Below, in pieces: positions 38,640 to 47,894 of a stretch of DNA of 64,000 bases (the first letter of the stretch is position 1; each line of letters opens with the position of its first letter). The notes under the pieces were generated by a model that searched no databases, was not told the DNA's origin, and saw nothing but the letters and a program-made list of their open reading frames with translations. The stretch comes from Gammaproteobacteria bacterium (GTDB lineage: Bacteria > Pseudomonadota > Gammaproteobacteria > Arenicellales > Poriferihabitantaceae): contig JAUILZ010000001.1 of the NCBI GenBank assembly GCA_030432755.1, forward strand, positions 62,001-126,000. The letters run 5' to 3'. Made by a program: the position numbers and the translations under genes.

Positions 38640-38677
38640 CCAGAGGGCATACCTGTAAATTCGAGCCCTGAATCAGG

Positions 38678-41600
38678 CTAGCCTGCAACGCCAGCCGCGC
38701 TTCTTTCGGCCTGATCGAGGCGGGACTCGGCCTCGGCAATCTGTGGCGGTGATTGCTGCTCATTGGCAATCGCGCGCGCGGTCTCCCATTCTGCTCCGGC
38801 TTCTTGCATGGCGTCCGGATCGCTGGCGACAAGCAGATCACCCAACACGGTATGGCTCATTGCGGATAGCCACAGTTCGCCGCCGGCGCCCTGGCGTGTG
38901 ATGGATTCACGTACGCCATCTACCGCCTCTCCCGCGCGGCCATGCTCGAGCATGGCCTGCGCCCTGGCGATCACCATGAGCGGGCGAAACAGGCCGATCT
39001 TCATCGCGTCGTAGGCGGCAAAGCCCTTGTCGATGTGTTTGAAACCCGCCTCCACCTCGCCCTGGCGGCAACGCGCCCAGCCGATGAGGATGTTCCCTAC
39101 CGACAGCCACAGCGGGATGTTGAGTTCCTCGCAGAGAGCGACGATCTGCTGACACAGTTCACGCACCCGGTCCGCTTCCCCCAGCAGGGTATGGGTCATG
39201 GCGCTCCAGAACAGCGCCACGCAGGTGGTATTGGGATGATCCATCTCCGCGGCGTGATCGAGCGCCTTTTGCGCGGCATCTCGCGCCCCGTCCTCGTCTC
39301 CCTGGTGCCAGCAGGCAAGGCTGCGATAACCATGGGACAGTACGCACAGATCCTGGCCATAGATGAATGCAAGCGGCTTGTGTTTGGCGGGATCGTAAAG
39401 ATCGAAGAGTTTTTGCCAGTAAGGTTGTGAAGCCGCGGAATTCCCGCCGAGAAACTGCGACGCGCCCTGCATCCGGTAGCCAACGATCAGCAGTTCCGGC
39501 GAGGGATGGCGCTCCGCCATGTCCATGAATTCCTGCCCCACCTCGGCGGCGCGGAACACCAGCCCGGCGGCCTGGAGGAAATGGTAGCGGGTGCCCAGCA
39601 TGGGGAAGATCTCGGGGCACTCGCTGACCCGCTTGGACAGCTCCAGCGCGCGGTTGACCGCCGCCTCGGATTCCGGCGCGGTATAGCCGCGGGCGGTCAT
39701 CAGCGGGCCGATATACCGGATCTGCATCTGGAACTCGCGCTCGTCACGCTCCTTGCTAGCGGGCAGGGAGCGAACCAGTTCGAGGCCCTTTTCCAGGTGC
39801 GCCGTTGCCTCCAGGTGGGAGGACATCTCCGCCGCGCGCTTGCCGGCCTCGAGCCAGTAGTGCATGGCCTTCTCGGTCTTGCCCGCGGTGGAGTAGTGGT
39901 AGGCGAGCACTTCCGGGCGCGCCTCGCCGGGGATACCGGATCCCGTCTCCAGGGTCTTGGCGATCTGGTCGTGGTACTGGCGCCGGGTACTGCGCAGCAG
40001 CGACTGGTAGGCGGCGTCCTGGACCAGGGCATGCTTGAACTCGAAGGTATCCTCGAGCGCATCGCGCACCGGGTAGATGAGCTCGGCGTCCACGAGCCGC
40101 TTGAGCGCGTCGCGCAGCAGGTGGTCACCCTGGTTGGTCACGTCCTTGAGCAGGCCGAAGCTGAAGCGGCGGCCGATGGTGGCGGCCACCTGGACCACGT
40201 CCTTGATCGGTGAGAGGCGGTCGAGGCGTGACATCAGCGAGTCCTGCAGGGTGCTCGGGATGGCGAGGGACGGCAGGGGTCCGCTGAGCTCGTAACGCCC
40301 GTCACGTTGCCGCAGGATGCCGGACTCGAGCACCGTCTTGGTGAGTTCCTCGATGTAGAGCGGGATGCCATCCGTCTTGCGGACGATGAGGTCCACCAGC
40401 TCCGGCGGCAACGTCGCATCGCCCACAACGCGGCCTACCATTTCCCGGTTGCTTTGCGGGTCCAGCCGGTCCAGTTCCAGGTGTTCGAAACGCGGCAGTT
40501 CGTATGCGCTGAAGGCCTGGTCGGGACGGCAGGTAACCAGTGCGAGGACGCGATGATCCGGCGCCCACTCGGTCAGTCTCATTACCAGGTCGCGGGTGGA
40601 GGGATCGATCCAGTGAGCGTCCTCGATGACCAGCAGCAACGGGTCGGTTTCCGACATCCGGGTAATGAGTTCGAACCAGTCGTCGATGATGATCTGCTTG
40701 ACCATCTCCGGCTTGTCCGGTCTTGGCGCCTCGGGAGGGGGGTCGATGGACAGTACCTGGGCAAAGGCCGGCGCGTGGTCGGGATCGATGGCGAACTGGA
40801 CCAGGAACGCGCACAGCTTGTCATAGGTGGTTTCGCCGGCGCGGTCGGGTTGCTCGCGCAGGATCTGCGTGACCGCGTGGATCAGCGGGTAGAAGGCGCT
40901 GTTGACGTGGTAGGCGGAGCAGTAGTACTGAAGCCGCTGGCTCGCGATGCCGGAATCGGACAGCCCGCGCTTGAAGGCTTCGAGCAGGCGTGATTTGCCG
41001 ACCCCCGGCTGGCCCTCGATCAGCGCCACGCTGCCATGCCCCTCCACGGTGGCGCTCCAGAGGTCATCGAGCCGGGCGAGTTCCTCGCGTCTGCCCACCA
41101 GTGGCGTGAGACCGCGGCGTGCGCGGGCGACGAAGTTCGATTCGGCCTCGGCCTCGCCGATCACCAGCGACACCGGTACCAGTTGCGAGACTCCGCGGAG
41201 CTGTTGCAGGCCGAGGTCGCGGAAGGTGAACAGGCCCTGCACGAGGTGGCGGGTGATATGGCTGATCACCACCCCGTCGGGCGGCGCGATGCTTTCCAGG
41301 CGCGCGGCAATGTTGGGTGTCTCGCCGACGATGGCGTTTTCCTCCCGCGTTGTCCCGGCGCCGACCTGGCCCAGCACCACAAGCCCGGTATGGATGCCGA
41401 TGCGCACCTGCAGCCTGATGCCGAATCGTTCCTCGAGTCGTGGATTCAGTTCGCCGACAGCGCGCACAAAGCCGAGGCCGGCGAGCACCGCGCGCCGCGC
41501 GTCGTCCTCGTGGGCGTTGGGGTGACCGAAATAGACCAGGATGCCGTCGCCGATGTACTTGGCGATGTAGCCTTCGTAGCGGGAGACGACGTCCGCGCAG

Positions 41601-41818
41601 GCTTCCTGGAAGGCGCGCAGCACGGCGAGCCAGTCCTCGGGGTCGAGGCGCTCGGCGAGGCCGGTGGAGCCGACCATGTCGCAGAACATGACGGTGAGCT
41701 GGCGGCGTTCGCCGGCGGACTCCGATGCTCGCTGTCCGGGGCCCAGCGGCGCGCCGCACTGTCCACAGTACGCGTTGGCGTCATCATTGACCGCGCCGCA
41801 CCTGCCACAGCTGCTCAT
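38678..41818 (-). CDS. Class III adenylate/guanylate cyclase with AAA ATPase and TPR repeats
   Basis: Large signalling protein, about 1046 aa. Residues 4-21 form a zinc ribbon (CGRC..CGQC). The cyclase domain (about 35-215) has VMFCDMVGSTGLAERLDPED, with both metal-binding Asp of this family, and KYIGDGILVYFG. An AAA/STAND ATPase follows, with Walker A GQPGVGKSRLLEAF and the Walker B-like LLLVIEDAHWID, and the C-terminal third is TPR-like. The architecture is common in proteobacteria and actinobacteria and couples nucleotide synthesis to a STAND-type switch; the signal is unknown. I chose the ATG that begins MSSCGRCG, directly before the zinc ribbon; the frame stays open 37 codons further up. 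It stands alone. Confidence 0.9.
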   Translation of the reverse strand: MSSCGRCGAVNDDANAYCGQCGAPLGPGQRASESAGERRQLTVMFCDMVGSTGLAERLDPEDWLAVLRAFQEACADVVSRYEGYIAKYIGDGILVYFGHPNAHEDDARRAVLAGLGFVRAVGELNPRLEERFGIRLQVRIGIHTGLVVLGQVGAGTTREENAIVGETPNIAARLESIAPPDGVVISHITRHLVQGLFTFRDLGLQQLRGVSQLVPVSLVIGEAEAESNFVARARRGLTPLVGRREELARLDDLWSATVEGHGSVALIEGQPGVGKSRLLEAFKRGLSDSGIASQRLQYYCSAYHVNSAFYPLIHAVTQILREQPDRAGETTYDKLCAFLVQFAIDPDHAPAFAQVLSIDPPPEAPRPDKPEMVKQIIIDDWFELITRMSETDPLLLVIEDAHWIDPSTRDLVMRLTEWAPDHRVLALVTCRPDQAFSAYELPRFEHLELDRLDPQSNREMVGRVVGDATLPPELVDLIVRKTDGIPLYIEELTKTVLESGILRQRDGRYELSGPLPSLAIPSTLQDSLMSRLDRLSPIKDVVQVAATIGRRFSFGLLKDVTNQGDHLLRDALKRLVDAELIYPVRDALEDTFEFKHALVQDAAYQSLLRSTRRQYHDQIAKTLETGSGIPGEARPEVLAYHYSTAGKTEKAMHYWLEAGKRAAEMSSHLEATAHLEKGLELVRSLPASKERDEREFQMQIRYIGPLMTARGYTAPESEAAVNRALELSKRVSECPEIFPMLGTRYHFLQAAGLVFRAAEVGQEFMDMAERHPSPELLIVGYRMQGASQFLGGNSAASQPYWQKLFDLYDPAKHKPLAFIYGQDLCVLSHGYRSLACWHQGDEDGARDAAQKALDHAAEMDHPNTTCVALFWSAMTHTLLGEADRVRELCQQIVALCEELNIPLWLSVGNILIGWARCRQGEVEAGFKHIDKGFAAYDAMKIGLFRPLMVIARAQAMLEHGRAGEAVDGVRESITRQGAGGELWLSAMSHTVLGDLLVASDPDAMQEAGAEWETARAIANEQQSPPQIAEAESRLDQAERSAAGVAG

Positions 41819-42068
41819 TCCTCGTTCTCCACCTGGTCTGAGTGTCGCGTCGGCGCCGCAACGCGGGCGCCGGCGTTCGTTGGAATTATCGTTTGCCGCC
41901 GGGGACGAACGGGGCGGCAAATCGATCATACCGGGATATCACGCGAGTGCAAGAGAGGGTCCGATAGCGGAACGCGAGGCACGCGGCGTCGGCCGTCGAG
42001 CGCAATGCCGCAGGGACCGGTCGTGCATAATCCCCGCTTTCCGCATCCGCCAGGACACATTCCGTACG

Positions 42069-42812
42069 ATGATTCTCCCGCCGCTGGTCATGGCCTGCGT
42101 CCTCGTTGTCGGCGTCATGATCGGCAGCATCGGTATCGGCGGTGTTCTCCAGGTGCCCGTATTACAGGTGCTGGGTGGTATACCCATCCATGCCGTGATC
42201 CCCGCCTGCATGCTGGCCTACCTGCTGCCGGGCATCGTCGGCGCGCTGGTCTACCACCGACACGGCACCCTGCAATGGCCCGCGGCGCTGCGCCTCTGCG
42301 CCGGCGCGGTACCCGGGGCCTACCTCGGCGCGTGGCTGCTGCCACTGGCGCCCGCGGCACTGCTCGAACTCCTGGTGGGCCTGTTGATCGTCTACAGCGG
42401 CATCGACGCGCTGCGTAGGCGGCATGTCGACGAGTCGGGAGGACTCGGAGGAACCGGTTTCCTGCTGGTGGGATTCGCTACCGGGGTCGTCTGCGCGCTG
42501 ACCGGCGCGGGCGGACCGTTATTGCTGATTCCGATCCTGGTCTGGTTTCACCTGCCGGTGCGCCTGGTGGTGGGGCTCGGCCAGATCATCCAGGTGCCGA
42601 TCTCCATCATGGCCACGGTGGGCAACCTGCGCACCGGCATGGTGGACCTCCAGCTCGCGCTCTGGCTGACGTTGCTGCTGTCGGTCGGGGTCGTGGTCGG
42701 TGGCTGGATCGCCCACCGGCTGCCGGAACACAGGCTCCGGCGCACCGTCGCGGTGCTGCTGGTGGTGGTGGGCGCGGGGTTGTTGCTGCGCCTTGCCCTC
42801 GGCTTACGCTAG
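42069..42812 (+). CDS. TSUP family (TauE/SafE-type) membrane permease
   Basis: Inner-membrane protein of 247 aa with about eight hydrophobic helices in two repeated halves. The TSUP start is seen (GVMIGSIGIGGVLQVPVLQVLGGI), repeated as GVVCALTGAGGPLLLIPILVWFHLPVRLVVG. Family members export sulfite, sulfoacetate or related organic anions. The start is the ATG at 42069; the longer frame upstream overlaps the cyclase gene. It converges on pxpA, which may be chance. Confidence 0.87.
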   Translation: MILPPLVMACVLVVGVMIGSIGIGGVLQVPVLQVLGGIPIHAVIPACMLAYLLPGIVGALVYHRHGTLQWPAALRLCAGAVPGAYLGAWLLPLAPAALLELLVGLLIVYSGIDALRRRHVDESGGLGGTGFLLVGFATGVVCALTGAGGPLLLIPILVWFHLPVRLVVGLGQIIQVPISIMATVGNLRTGMVDLQLALWLTLLLSVGVVVGGWIAHRLPEHRLRRTVAVLLVVVGAGLLLRLALGLR

Positions 42813-42823
42813 GTTTCTCCGGC

Positions 42824-43597
42824 TCAGCCGCCCGGCGCGCGCACAATGATTCCCTGTTTCTCCAGGGTCTGCCGGATCCGGTCCGCCAGTTGCACTGCCG
42901 CGGGGTTGTCGCCGTGGACGCAGACCGATTCCGGGATGACCGCGAACTCGGTGCCGTCGATGGCGGTGATGGCCTGGCGCTCGATCATCTCCAGCACCCG
43001 CTCCGCCGCGCGCCCGGCGTCGTGGATCACCGCGCCCTCCGTGCCGCGCGCCACCAGCGTGCCGTCGGCGTTGTAGGCGCGGTCGGCGAATACCTCGCGG
43101 ATCAGCTTGCCGTCGTCCGCGGCGGCCGCACGCTCGAGATGGGTTGCGGCCTGGGCGAGCACCGGCGTGGTCGGCGCCACCCGGCGGAACGCGGCAACGC
43201 AGGCCGCCGCCAGTTCCGCGCTCTCGCAGGCCATGTTGGAGAGCGCGCCGTGGAGCTTGATATGGGACATCGACACACCCTCCGACGCGGCGATCCCCCG
43301 GAAGGCGCCGACCTGGTAGACGAGGTCCGCCTGCAGCGCCGCGACGTCGTTCACCGGCAGCCGCCGGCGGCCGAAGCCGCGCAGGTCGTCGAAGGACGGA
43401 TGCGCCCCGGCGGCGACCCCGTGCTCGCGGCAGAGGCGGACGGTGCGCGTCATCTCCGCGGGGCCGCCGGCATGGAAGCCGCAGGCGATGTTGGCGCTGG
43501 TGACGATCTCGAGCATGGCCGCGTCATCGCCCATGGTCCAGGCGCCGAAGGATTCGCCGAGATCGGCATTGAGGTCGATGCTTTGTTGTCTGCTCAT
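42824..43597 (-). CDS. pxpA: 5-oxoprolinase subunit PxpA (LamB/YcsF family)
   Basis: Protein of 257 aa that, with PxpB and PxpC, hydrolyses 5-oxoproline (pyroglutamate) to glutamate using ATP. The family start is exact: IDLNADLGESFGAWTMGDDAAMLEIVTSANIACGFHAG. It continues with SFDDLRGFGRR and the C-terminal VCVHGDNPAAVQLADRIRQTL. Translation is coupled to pxpC by a 4-nt overlap. Last gene of a minus-strand operon. Confidence 0.95.
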   Translation of the reverse strand: MSRQQSIDLNADLGESFGAWTMGDDAAMLEIVTSANIACGFHAGGPAEMTRTVRLCREHGVAAGAHPSFDDLRGFGRRRLPVNDVAALQADLVYQVGAFRGIAASEGVSMSHIKLHGALSNMACESAELAAACVAAFRRVAPTTPVLAQAATHLERAAAADDGKLIREVFADRAYNADGTLVARGTEGAVIHDAGRAAERVLEMIERQAITAIDGTEFAVIPESVCVHGDNPAAVQLADRIRQTLEKQGIIVRAPGG

Positions 43598-44649
43598 GGG
43601 CCGTCTCCGGGATCGTCGCCGGCTGATACCACGCCGTCGATCAGGTTGTATGCCAGCAGGTTGTCCACCTGCTCCGGTGAACGTATCACGGGGCTTGCCC
43701 GCTCAGCCAGCGTGGCGATGGATTTGCGCCAATCGCGCAGGGCCTCCACCGCCTCGTCCCGGGTAACGAGCACGAAACGGAACGGCGCCCCCGACGGCAG
43801 CTGCGCAGCGGCGGCGAGATCCGCGCTGATCACCGTTGCGATGCGGGGATAGCCGCCGGTGGGCTGGTGTTCGCGCATGAGGATCGCTGGCACGCCGTCG
43901 CCGGTCACCTGGATATCGCCGGCCATGGCAGGGTCGGAGAGTCCCGACAGCAGCGATTCGAGGGGCTCTCCACCGGCGATGTCCAGGCGCATCGCCATCC
44001 GGTCGCGGCGGTGGGATACGCTGTAGGTCCCGGCGAGCAGGCGCTCGCGGGTGTCATCGCGGAAGCGGTGTGACTGTGGCCCCCAGAGGATACGGATCTC
44101 GCGTCGCCCGAGGTGCTCAGGCACTGGCGCTCTCAGTGCCCGGTGATGTCCGTTGTCCGCCGTTCCGGGGGGCAGTACCTGGCCCTCCGCCAGCGCCTTG
44201 CCGTCGATACCGCCGATGCCAGCCCGCAGGTGATTGCCGCGGGCGCCGATCTCGAGCGGAGTGTCGAAGCCCCCGGCGACATGAAGGTAGCCGTAGGTGC
44301 CCGCGTCGGCGACGCCGGTGAGCGCGCCGCCGATGTTCAGCACCTGGCCCGGCCCGGCGCGGAAACTGCAGCGCCATGGCAGCGGGCGGTCGTCCAGGGT
44401 GGCCTGCATCGGCGCGCCGCAGAGGGCCAGCCAGAGAGGACCGCCGGTTACCCGGAATCGTCCGCCGATGCCCGCCATCTCGATCGCCGCCGCGTCTGCC
44501 TGATTGCCGATCAGGGCGGACCCCTCGGCGAGGGCATGGGGATCCATGGCGCCACCCGCGGACAGGCCAAAGCGGGCGTAGCCCGGACGGCCGCGATCCT
44601 GGATCGTCATCGCCGGCCCCGCGCGGAGGATTTCCAGCCTCGCCGTCAT
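43594..44649 (-). CDS. pxpC: 5-oxoprolinase subunit PxpC (biotin-dependent carboxyltransferase-like, KipA family)
   Basis: Protein of 351 aa: LEILRAGPAMTIQDRGRPGYARFGLSAGGAMDPHALAEGSALIGN at the start and HQPTGGYPRIATVISADLAAAAQLPSGAPFRFV near the end, both diagnostic. Overlaps pxpB and pxpA by 4 nt each. It forms the catalytic complex with PxpB. Confidence 0.94.
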   Translation of the reverse strand: MTARLEILRAGPAMTIQDRGRPGYARFGLSAGGAMDPHALAEGSALIGNQADAAAIEMAGIGGRFRVTGGPLWLALCGAPMQATLDDRPLPWRCSFRAGPGQVLNIGGALTGVADAGTYGYLHVAGGFDTPLEIGARGNHLRAGIGGIDGKALAEGQVLPPGTADNGHHRALRAPVPEHLGRREIRILWGPQSHRFRDDTRERLLAGTYSVSHRRDRMAMRLDIAGGEPLESLLSGLSDPAMAGDIQVTGDGVPAILMREHQPTGGYPRIATVISADLAAAAQLPSGAPFRFVLVTRDEAVEALRDWRKSIATLAERASPVIRSPEQVDNLLAYNLIDGVVSAGDDPGDGP

Positions 44650-45419
44650 TCCAGGGTCTCCGGCGTGACGATGGACTCACCGTCCGCCACCGCTTCGGAC
44701 AGTTCGCGGAACCGGTGCTGGTCGATGACCTCGAAACCCACCTCGTCGCCGGGCGCGAGATAGAACCAGGGTTCCTGGTGCCGGGAGAACGAAAGGAAGG
44801 GTGTCCTGCCGATGGTGCACCAGCCCGTCGGGATCGGGGTGGCGAAGAGCACGGTCTGGCGCACTGCGACCGATAGCGAGCCGGGCGGCACCTCGGGCTT
44901 GACGTGGTCGAGGCGCGGCAGGTCCCAGCGTTCCGGCAGGGCGCCGAGATAGGCGCAACCGGGGGCGAAGCCGAGCATCAGCACGTGCAGGCGGGATCCG
45001 GAGTGTTCGCGGATGACGTCTTGTGCATCGCAGCCGAGTTGCTCCGCCACGTGTTCGAGGTCCGGCCCGGATTCCTCGCCGTAGTGCACCGGCAGTCGCC
45101 AAAGCCGGCGCCCGGCGACGGGTTCGGAGCGCAGCCAGTCGCGCTCATCGAGCAGAGCATCGATGCGTTCGCGCAATTCGGCCGCGCCCTTCGCAAGCGG
45201 GTCAAACCGTAGCAACAGGCCGCGAATGCCCGGCGTGATCTCCTCGACGGCGGGCCAGTCCGCCGCGCGAAGGGCGGCGTCGAATGCCATCACCGCGCGG
45301 TTGACCGCCATGTCCAGGGAATCGCCGAAGAGCACCATCAGGGCGCTGTCGCCGGCATCGACGATGCGGGGGAAGCGGCTTTCCGTCACGTTGTATCCCG
45401 GTGGTTCAGCTGCGTGCAA
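44646..45419 (-). CDS. pxpB: 5-oxoprolinase subunit PxpB (KipI family)
   Basis: Protein of 257 aa: RIVDAGDSALMVLFGDSLDMAVNRAV at the N-terminus, then MLGFAPGCAYLGALPERWDLPRLDHVKPEVPPGSLSVAV and GWCTIGRTP, all KipI/PxpB hallmarks. The start is uncertain: the ATG at 45419 overlaps the upstream permease gene by 14 nt, while a GTG at 45389 lies closer to the conserved region. Order pxpB-pxpC-pxpA is standard. Confidence 0.92.
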   Translation of the reverse strand: MHAAEPPGYNVTESRFPRIVDAGDSALMVLFGDSLDMAVNRAVMAFDAALRAADWPAVEEITPGIRGLLLRFDPLAKGAAELRERIDALLDERDWLRSEPVAGRRLWRLPVHYGEESGPDLEHVAEQLGCDAQDVIREHSGSRLHVLMLGFAPGCAYLGALPERWDLPRLDHVKPEVPPGSLSVAVRQTVLFATPIPTGWCTIGRTPFLSFSRHQEPWFYLAPGDEVGFEVIDQHRFRELSEAVADGESIVTPETLE

Positions 45420-46125
45420 GCGGGGCTTCGAAGACCCGGCGGGAAAGCACGAGAAACAGCATCGCCGCGAGCCCGCCCGCGCCGAAGATCATGCACATCA
45501 CCATGATCTGGTAGCGCACCGCGATCAGCGGCGAGACGCCGGAGAGAATCTGGCCGGTCATCATGCCCGGCAGCGATACCAGCCCCACCGCGAACAGCGA
45601 ATTGACCATGGGAATCATTCCCGCACCCAGGGCAGCGCCACGCGCGTCGAGCCAGTCGGCGCCGTGTTCCAGTTCCGCCCCGAGCCGCTCCACGGTTACG
45701 GAGATCCCGTTCATTGCGTTGGCAAAGATCATGCCGGCGAGCGGTATGAGGAAACGCGCTTCATGCCAGGGCTCGAGACGGAGCACGCCGGCGCTGACGA
45801 GGGCGAGAGTCGCGCCACCGGCAATCCCGATCGCCAGCAGACTGCTGGTGAACAGGTGCCGCCTGCGCGCCTGCGTGCTGCCGAGCGCGATCCAGCTCGA
45901 CGCCAGGACCATTACCAGTAATACCGTGAGCACGATCCAGGCATTGTCCGCCTCGAAGATGAAGGTCAGCAGATGTCCAATCAGCAGCAACTGCACCAGC
46001 ATCCGCAGCATGCCATAGAGCGCACGCCCCGCCTGCATCGACCAGAGAAACAGGATGGCGATCACCACCATCGCCGGGATAAAGCCCAGCGCCAGGTTCG
46101 CGAGGGGAATGTTGTGGATGTTCAT
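45406..46125 (-). CDS. fetB: FetB-like (UPF0014) ABC permease
   Basis: Inner-membrane protein of 239 aa with about seven hydrophobic segments and the UPF0014/FetB signature FLIPLAGMIFANAMNGISVTVERL and GMIPMVNSLFAVGLVSLPGMMTGQILSGVSP. FetB pairs with the ATPase FetA in a putative iron exporter in E. coli. No fetA-like ATPase gene is adjacent, so the partner is missing or elsewhere. It overlaps pxpB and is probably in the same operon, an arrangement whose meaning is unclear. Confidence 0.88.
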   Translation of the reverse strand: MNIHNIPLANLALGFIPAMVVIAILFLWSMQAGRALYGMLRMLVQLLLIGHLLTFIFEADNAWIVLTVLLVMVLASSWIALGSTQARRRHLFTSSLLAIGIAGGATLALVSAGVLRLEPWHEARFLIPLAGMIFANAMNGISVTVERLGAELEHGADWLDARGAALGAGMIPMVNSLFAVGLVSLPGMMTGQILSGVSPLIAVRYQIMVMCMIFGAGGLAAMLFLVLSRRVFEAPLARS

Positions 46126-46183
46126 GGTCGACTTTCACCGTGAAATATCGGGCGTCATTGTAGCGCCAGCCGGCGGCGGGCCG

Positions 46184-46213
46184 TTGGATCGAGCCCAGTA
46201 AATCTCCTATACT
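46184..46213 (+). promoter_or_regulatory. Sigma-70-type promoter of the Yip1-family gene
   Basis: TTGGAT (46184-46189), 18-nt spacer, TATACT (46208-46213). Start of transcription near 46220, a dozen bases before the ATG. It is divergent from the permease gene at 46125. Confidence 0.6.
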
Positions 46214-46231
46214 GCGCCGAACTTCACACGC

Positions 46232-46957
46232 ATGGCGGTCATGGCAGAGAACGCGGCAGAAGAGAAAAAGAAATTCGACCTCGGCACGGTGGTAGACGAC
46301 GCGAAACGGATCGCGCTGGATCCAGGAGGTTTCTATCGCGACATGGCGCGCAGCGGTGGTTACGCCGAGCCGCTGATCTTTATCGTCGTCATGGGCGTGA
46401 TCGCCGGCATCGTCGCGGCGATCGGCTCGATCCTTTTCGGCGGCATGCGCATCGGCATGGGCTTCGGCCTCGCCGCGATCATCGCCCTGCCCATCATGGC
46501 GATCATCGGCAGCTTCATCGGCGCCGCCATCATGTTCGTGATCTGGAAGCTCATGGGCTCCGGCGAGAGCTATCATGTCGCCTGGCGCTGCGTGGCGTAT
46601 TCCTTCGCCGTGTGGCCGATCATGATGCTCGCCCAGTGGATCCCCTACGTCAGCAGCTTCGTCGCCGCGGCGCTGTTCTACTGGCTCATGTACCACGCCA
46701 CTGTCCAGGTGCATGGCATCACGGACAACCGCGCGAAGTACGTCATCGGCGGCCTCGCGGTGCTCATGCTGCTGATGAACCTGAGCTCCGAGCGCTCCGC
46801 GCGCATCATGGACGAGCGCATGGAACAACTTGGCAGCCAGATGGAAGGCCACCTGCAGAACATGGAGAACATGAGCCCGGAAGATGCCGGCAAGGCGGTC
46901 GGAGAATTCCTCAAGGGGCTGGAACAGGCGACCTCGGATCAGCCGACACAGCAGTAG
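46232..46957 (+). CDS. Yip1-family integral membrane protein
   Basis: Protein of 241 aa. The cytoplasmic N-terminus is charged (AEEKKKFDLGTVVDDAKRIALDPGGFYRDMARSGGYAEP), which matches the Yip1-domain lead of bacterial members. Then come about five hydrophobic helices and a C-terminal acidic, Met-rich amphipathic helix (MDERMEQLGSQMEGHLQNMENM). Bacterial Yip1 proteins have no settled role. The start could also be the second Met (46241). Transcribed alone from the promoter just upstream. Confidence 0.8.
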   Translation: MAVMAENAAEEKKKFDLGTVVDDAKRIALDPGGFYRDMARSGGYAEPLIFIVVMGVIAGIVAAIGSILFGGMRIGMGFGLAAIIALPIMAIIGSFIGAAIMFVIWKLMGSGESYHVAWRCVAYSFAVWPIMMLAQWIPYVSSFVAAALFYWLMYHATVQVHGITDNRAKYVIGGLAVLMLLMNLSSERSARIMDERMEQLGSQMEGHLQNMENMSPEDAGKAVGEFLKGLEQATSDQPTQQ

Positions 46958-46985
46958 AGGCGGTTTCGGGAAAGCCCGGGAGGCT

Positions 46986-47657
46986 CTACTGGATATCGGC
47001 GCCCTCGGCCTCGAGGCGAAGCCAGTCCTCCAGCGAATCGCCAAAGGGAATCATCGCGTGCTTCCGGTACGCCGGGCGTTCGCACAGCCGCCCGTACCAT
47101 TCCTCGACCGCCGGTAGCACCGGGCGTTCGATCGCCAGGTTGAAGTAGCGGTACAGCATTACTCCCAGGGGGATATCCCCCATGCCGAAGGCGTCCCCTC
47201 CGAGCCAGTCCTGGCGCGCGAGCTGCGCTTCGGGGATGGCGAGGGCGTTTGCAGTCGCCTCGGTCGCGCGTTCGATGGCGCCCGCGTCCCGCCTTTCCAC
47301 CGGGGTTCGGATCAAGCCGAAGAACACGGGGATGAACACGGGGTAGAACACCGTCTTGGTCCAGTCCATCCACTGTTCCGCGAGAGCGCGGCGGTAGGGA
47401 TCTGAAGGACACAGCTTGTCGATTCCGTACTCCCCCGCGAGATAGCGGACGATGGTGTTTGATTCCCACAGGACCCGGCCACCATCGTTGAGCGCGGGCA
47501 CCAGGCCATTCGGGTTCAGCGCCCGGAAGTCGGGATCGTCGTTGCCGCCGAACGACCCGCCGACGTTGATGCGGCGATAGTCGAGTCCGAGTTCGCCCAC
47601 GGTCCACATGACGCTCATGACGTTGCTTGAGTTACGTCTGCCCCAGATTTCCAGCAT
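46986..47657 (-). CDS. Glutathione S-transferase family protein
   Basis: Cytoplasmic GST of 223 aa. The thioredoxin-like N-domain has WGRRNSSNVMSVMWTVGELGLDYRRINVGG, with the glutathione-contacting NPNGLVPALNDGG and WESNTIVRYLA; the Ser in RNSSNV is the likely catalytic residue. The C-terminal helical domain has the capping-box region GGDAFGMGDIPLGVMLYRY. I chose the ATG at 47657. Substrate unknown. Divergent from the sulfurtransferase gene, with 237 nt between and no strong signals seen in it. Confidence 0.88.
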   Translation of the reverse strand: MLEIWGRRNSSNVMSVMWTVGELGLDYRRINVGGSFGGNDDPDFRALNPNGLVPALNDGGRVLWESNTIVRYLAGEYGIDKLCPSDPYRRALAEQWMDWTKTVFYPVFIPVFFGLIRTPVERRDAGAIERATEATANALAIPEAQLARQDWLGGDAFGMGDIPLGVMLYRYFNLAIERPVLPAVEEWYGRLCERPAYRKHAMIPFGDSLEDWLRLEAEGADIQ

Positions 47658-47894
47658 GGTTGTTTTGCGCGAGGAAAACGGCATTGTAATGCGCGATCAC
47701 CGGCGGCAGCAGTAAAAAGCAACAAAACAGTCGTCGCGTGGAACTTGCTGGCATTTTCCGATGGTTTTCCGGGCGACAGAAAATATTTCTCCTTCATCTC
47801 AGAAAACCCGGAAATCAAAATTCTCCCGGGCGCCGTTGAAGCCGGTACAAGGAGACCCTATTCTCCGCTGCCGCCCATAATGGATTGAGCACCG

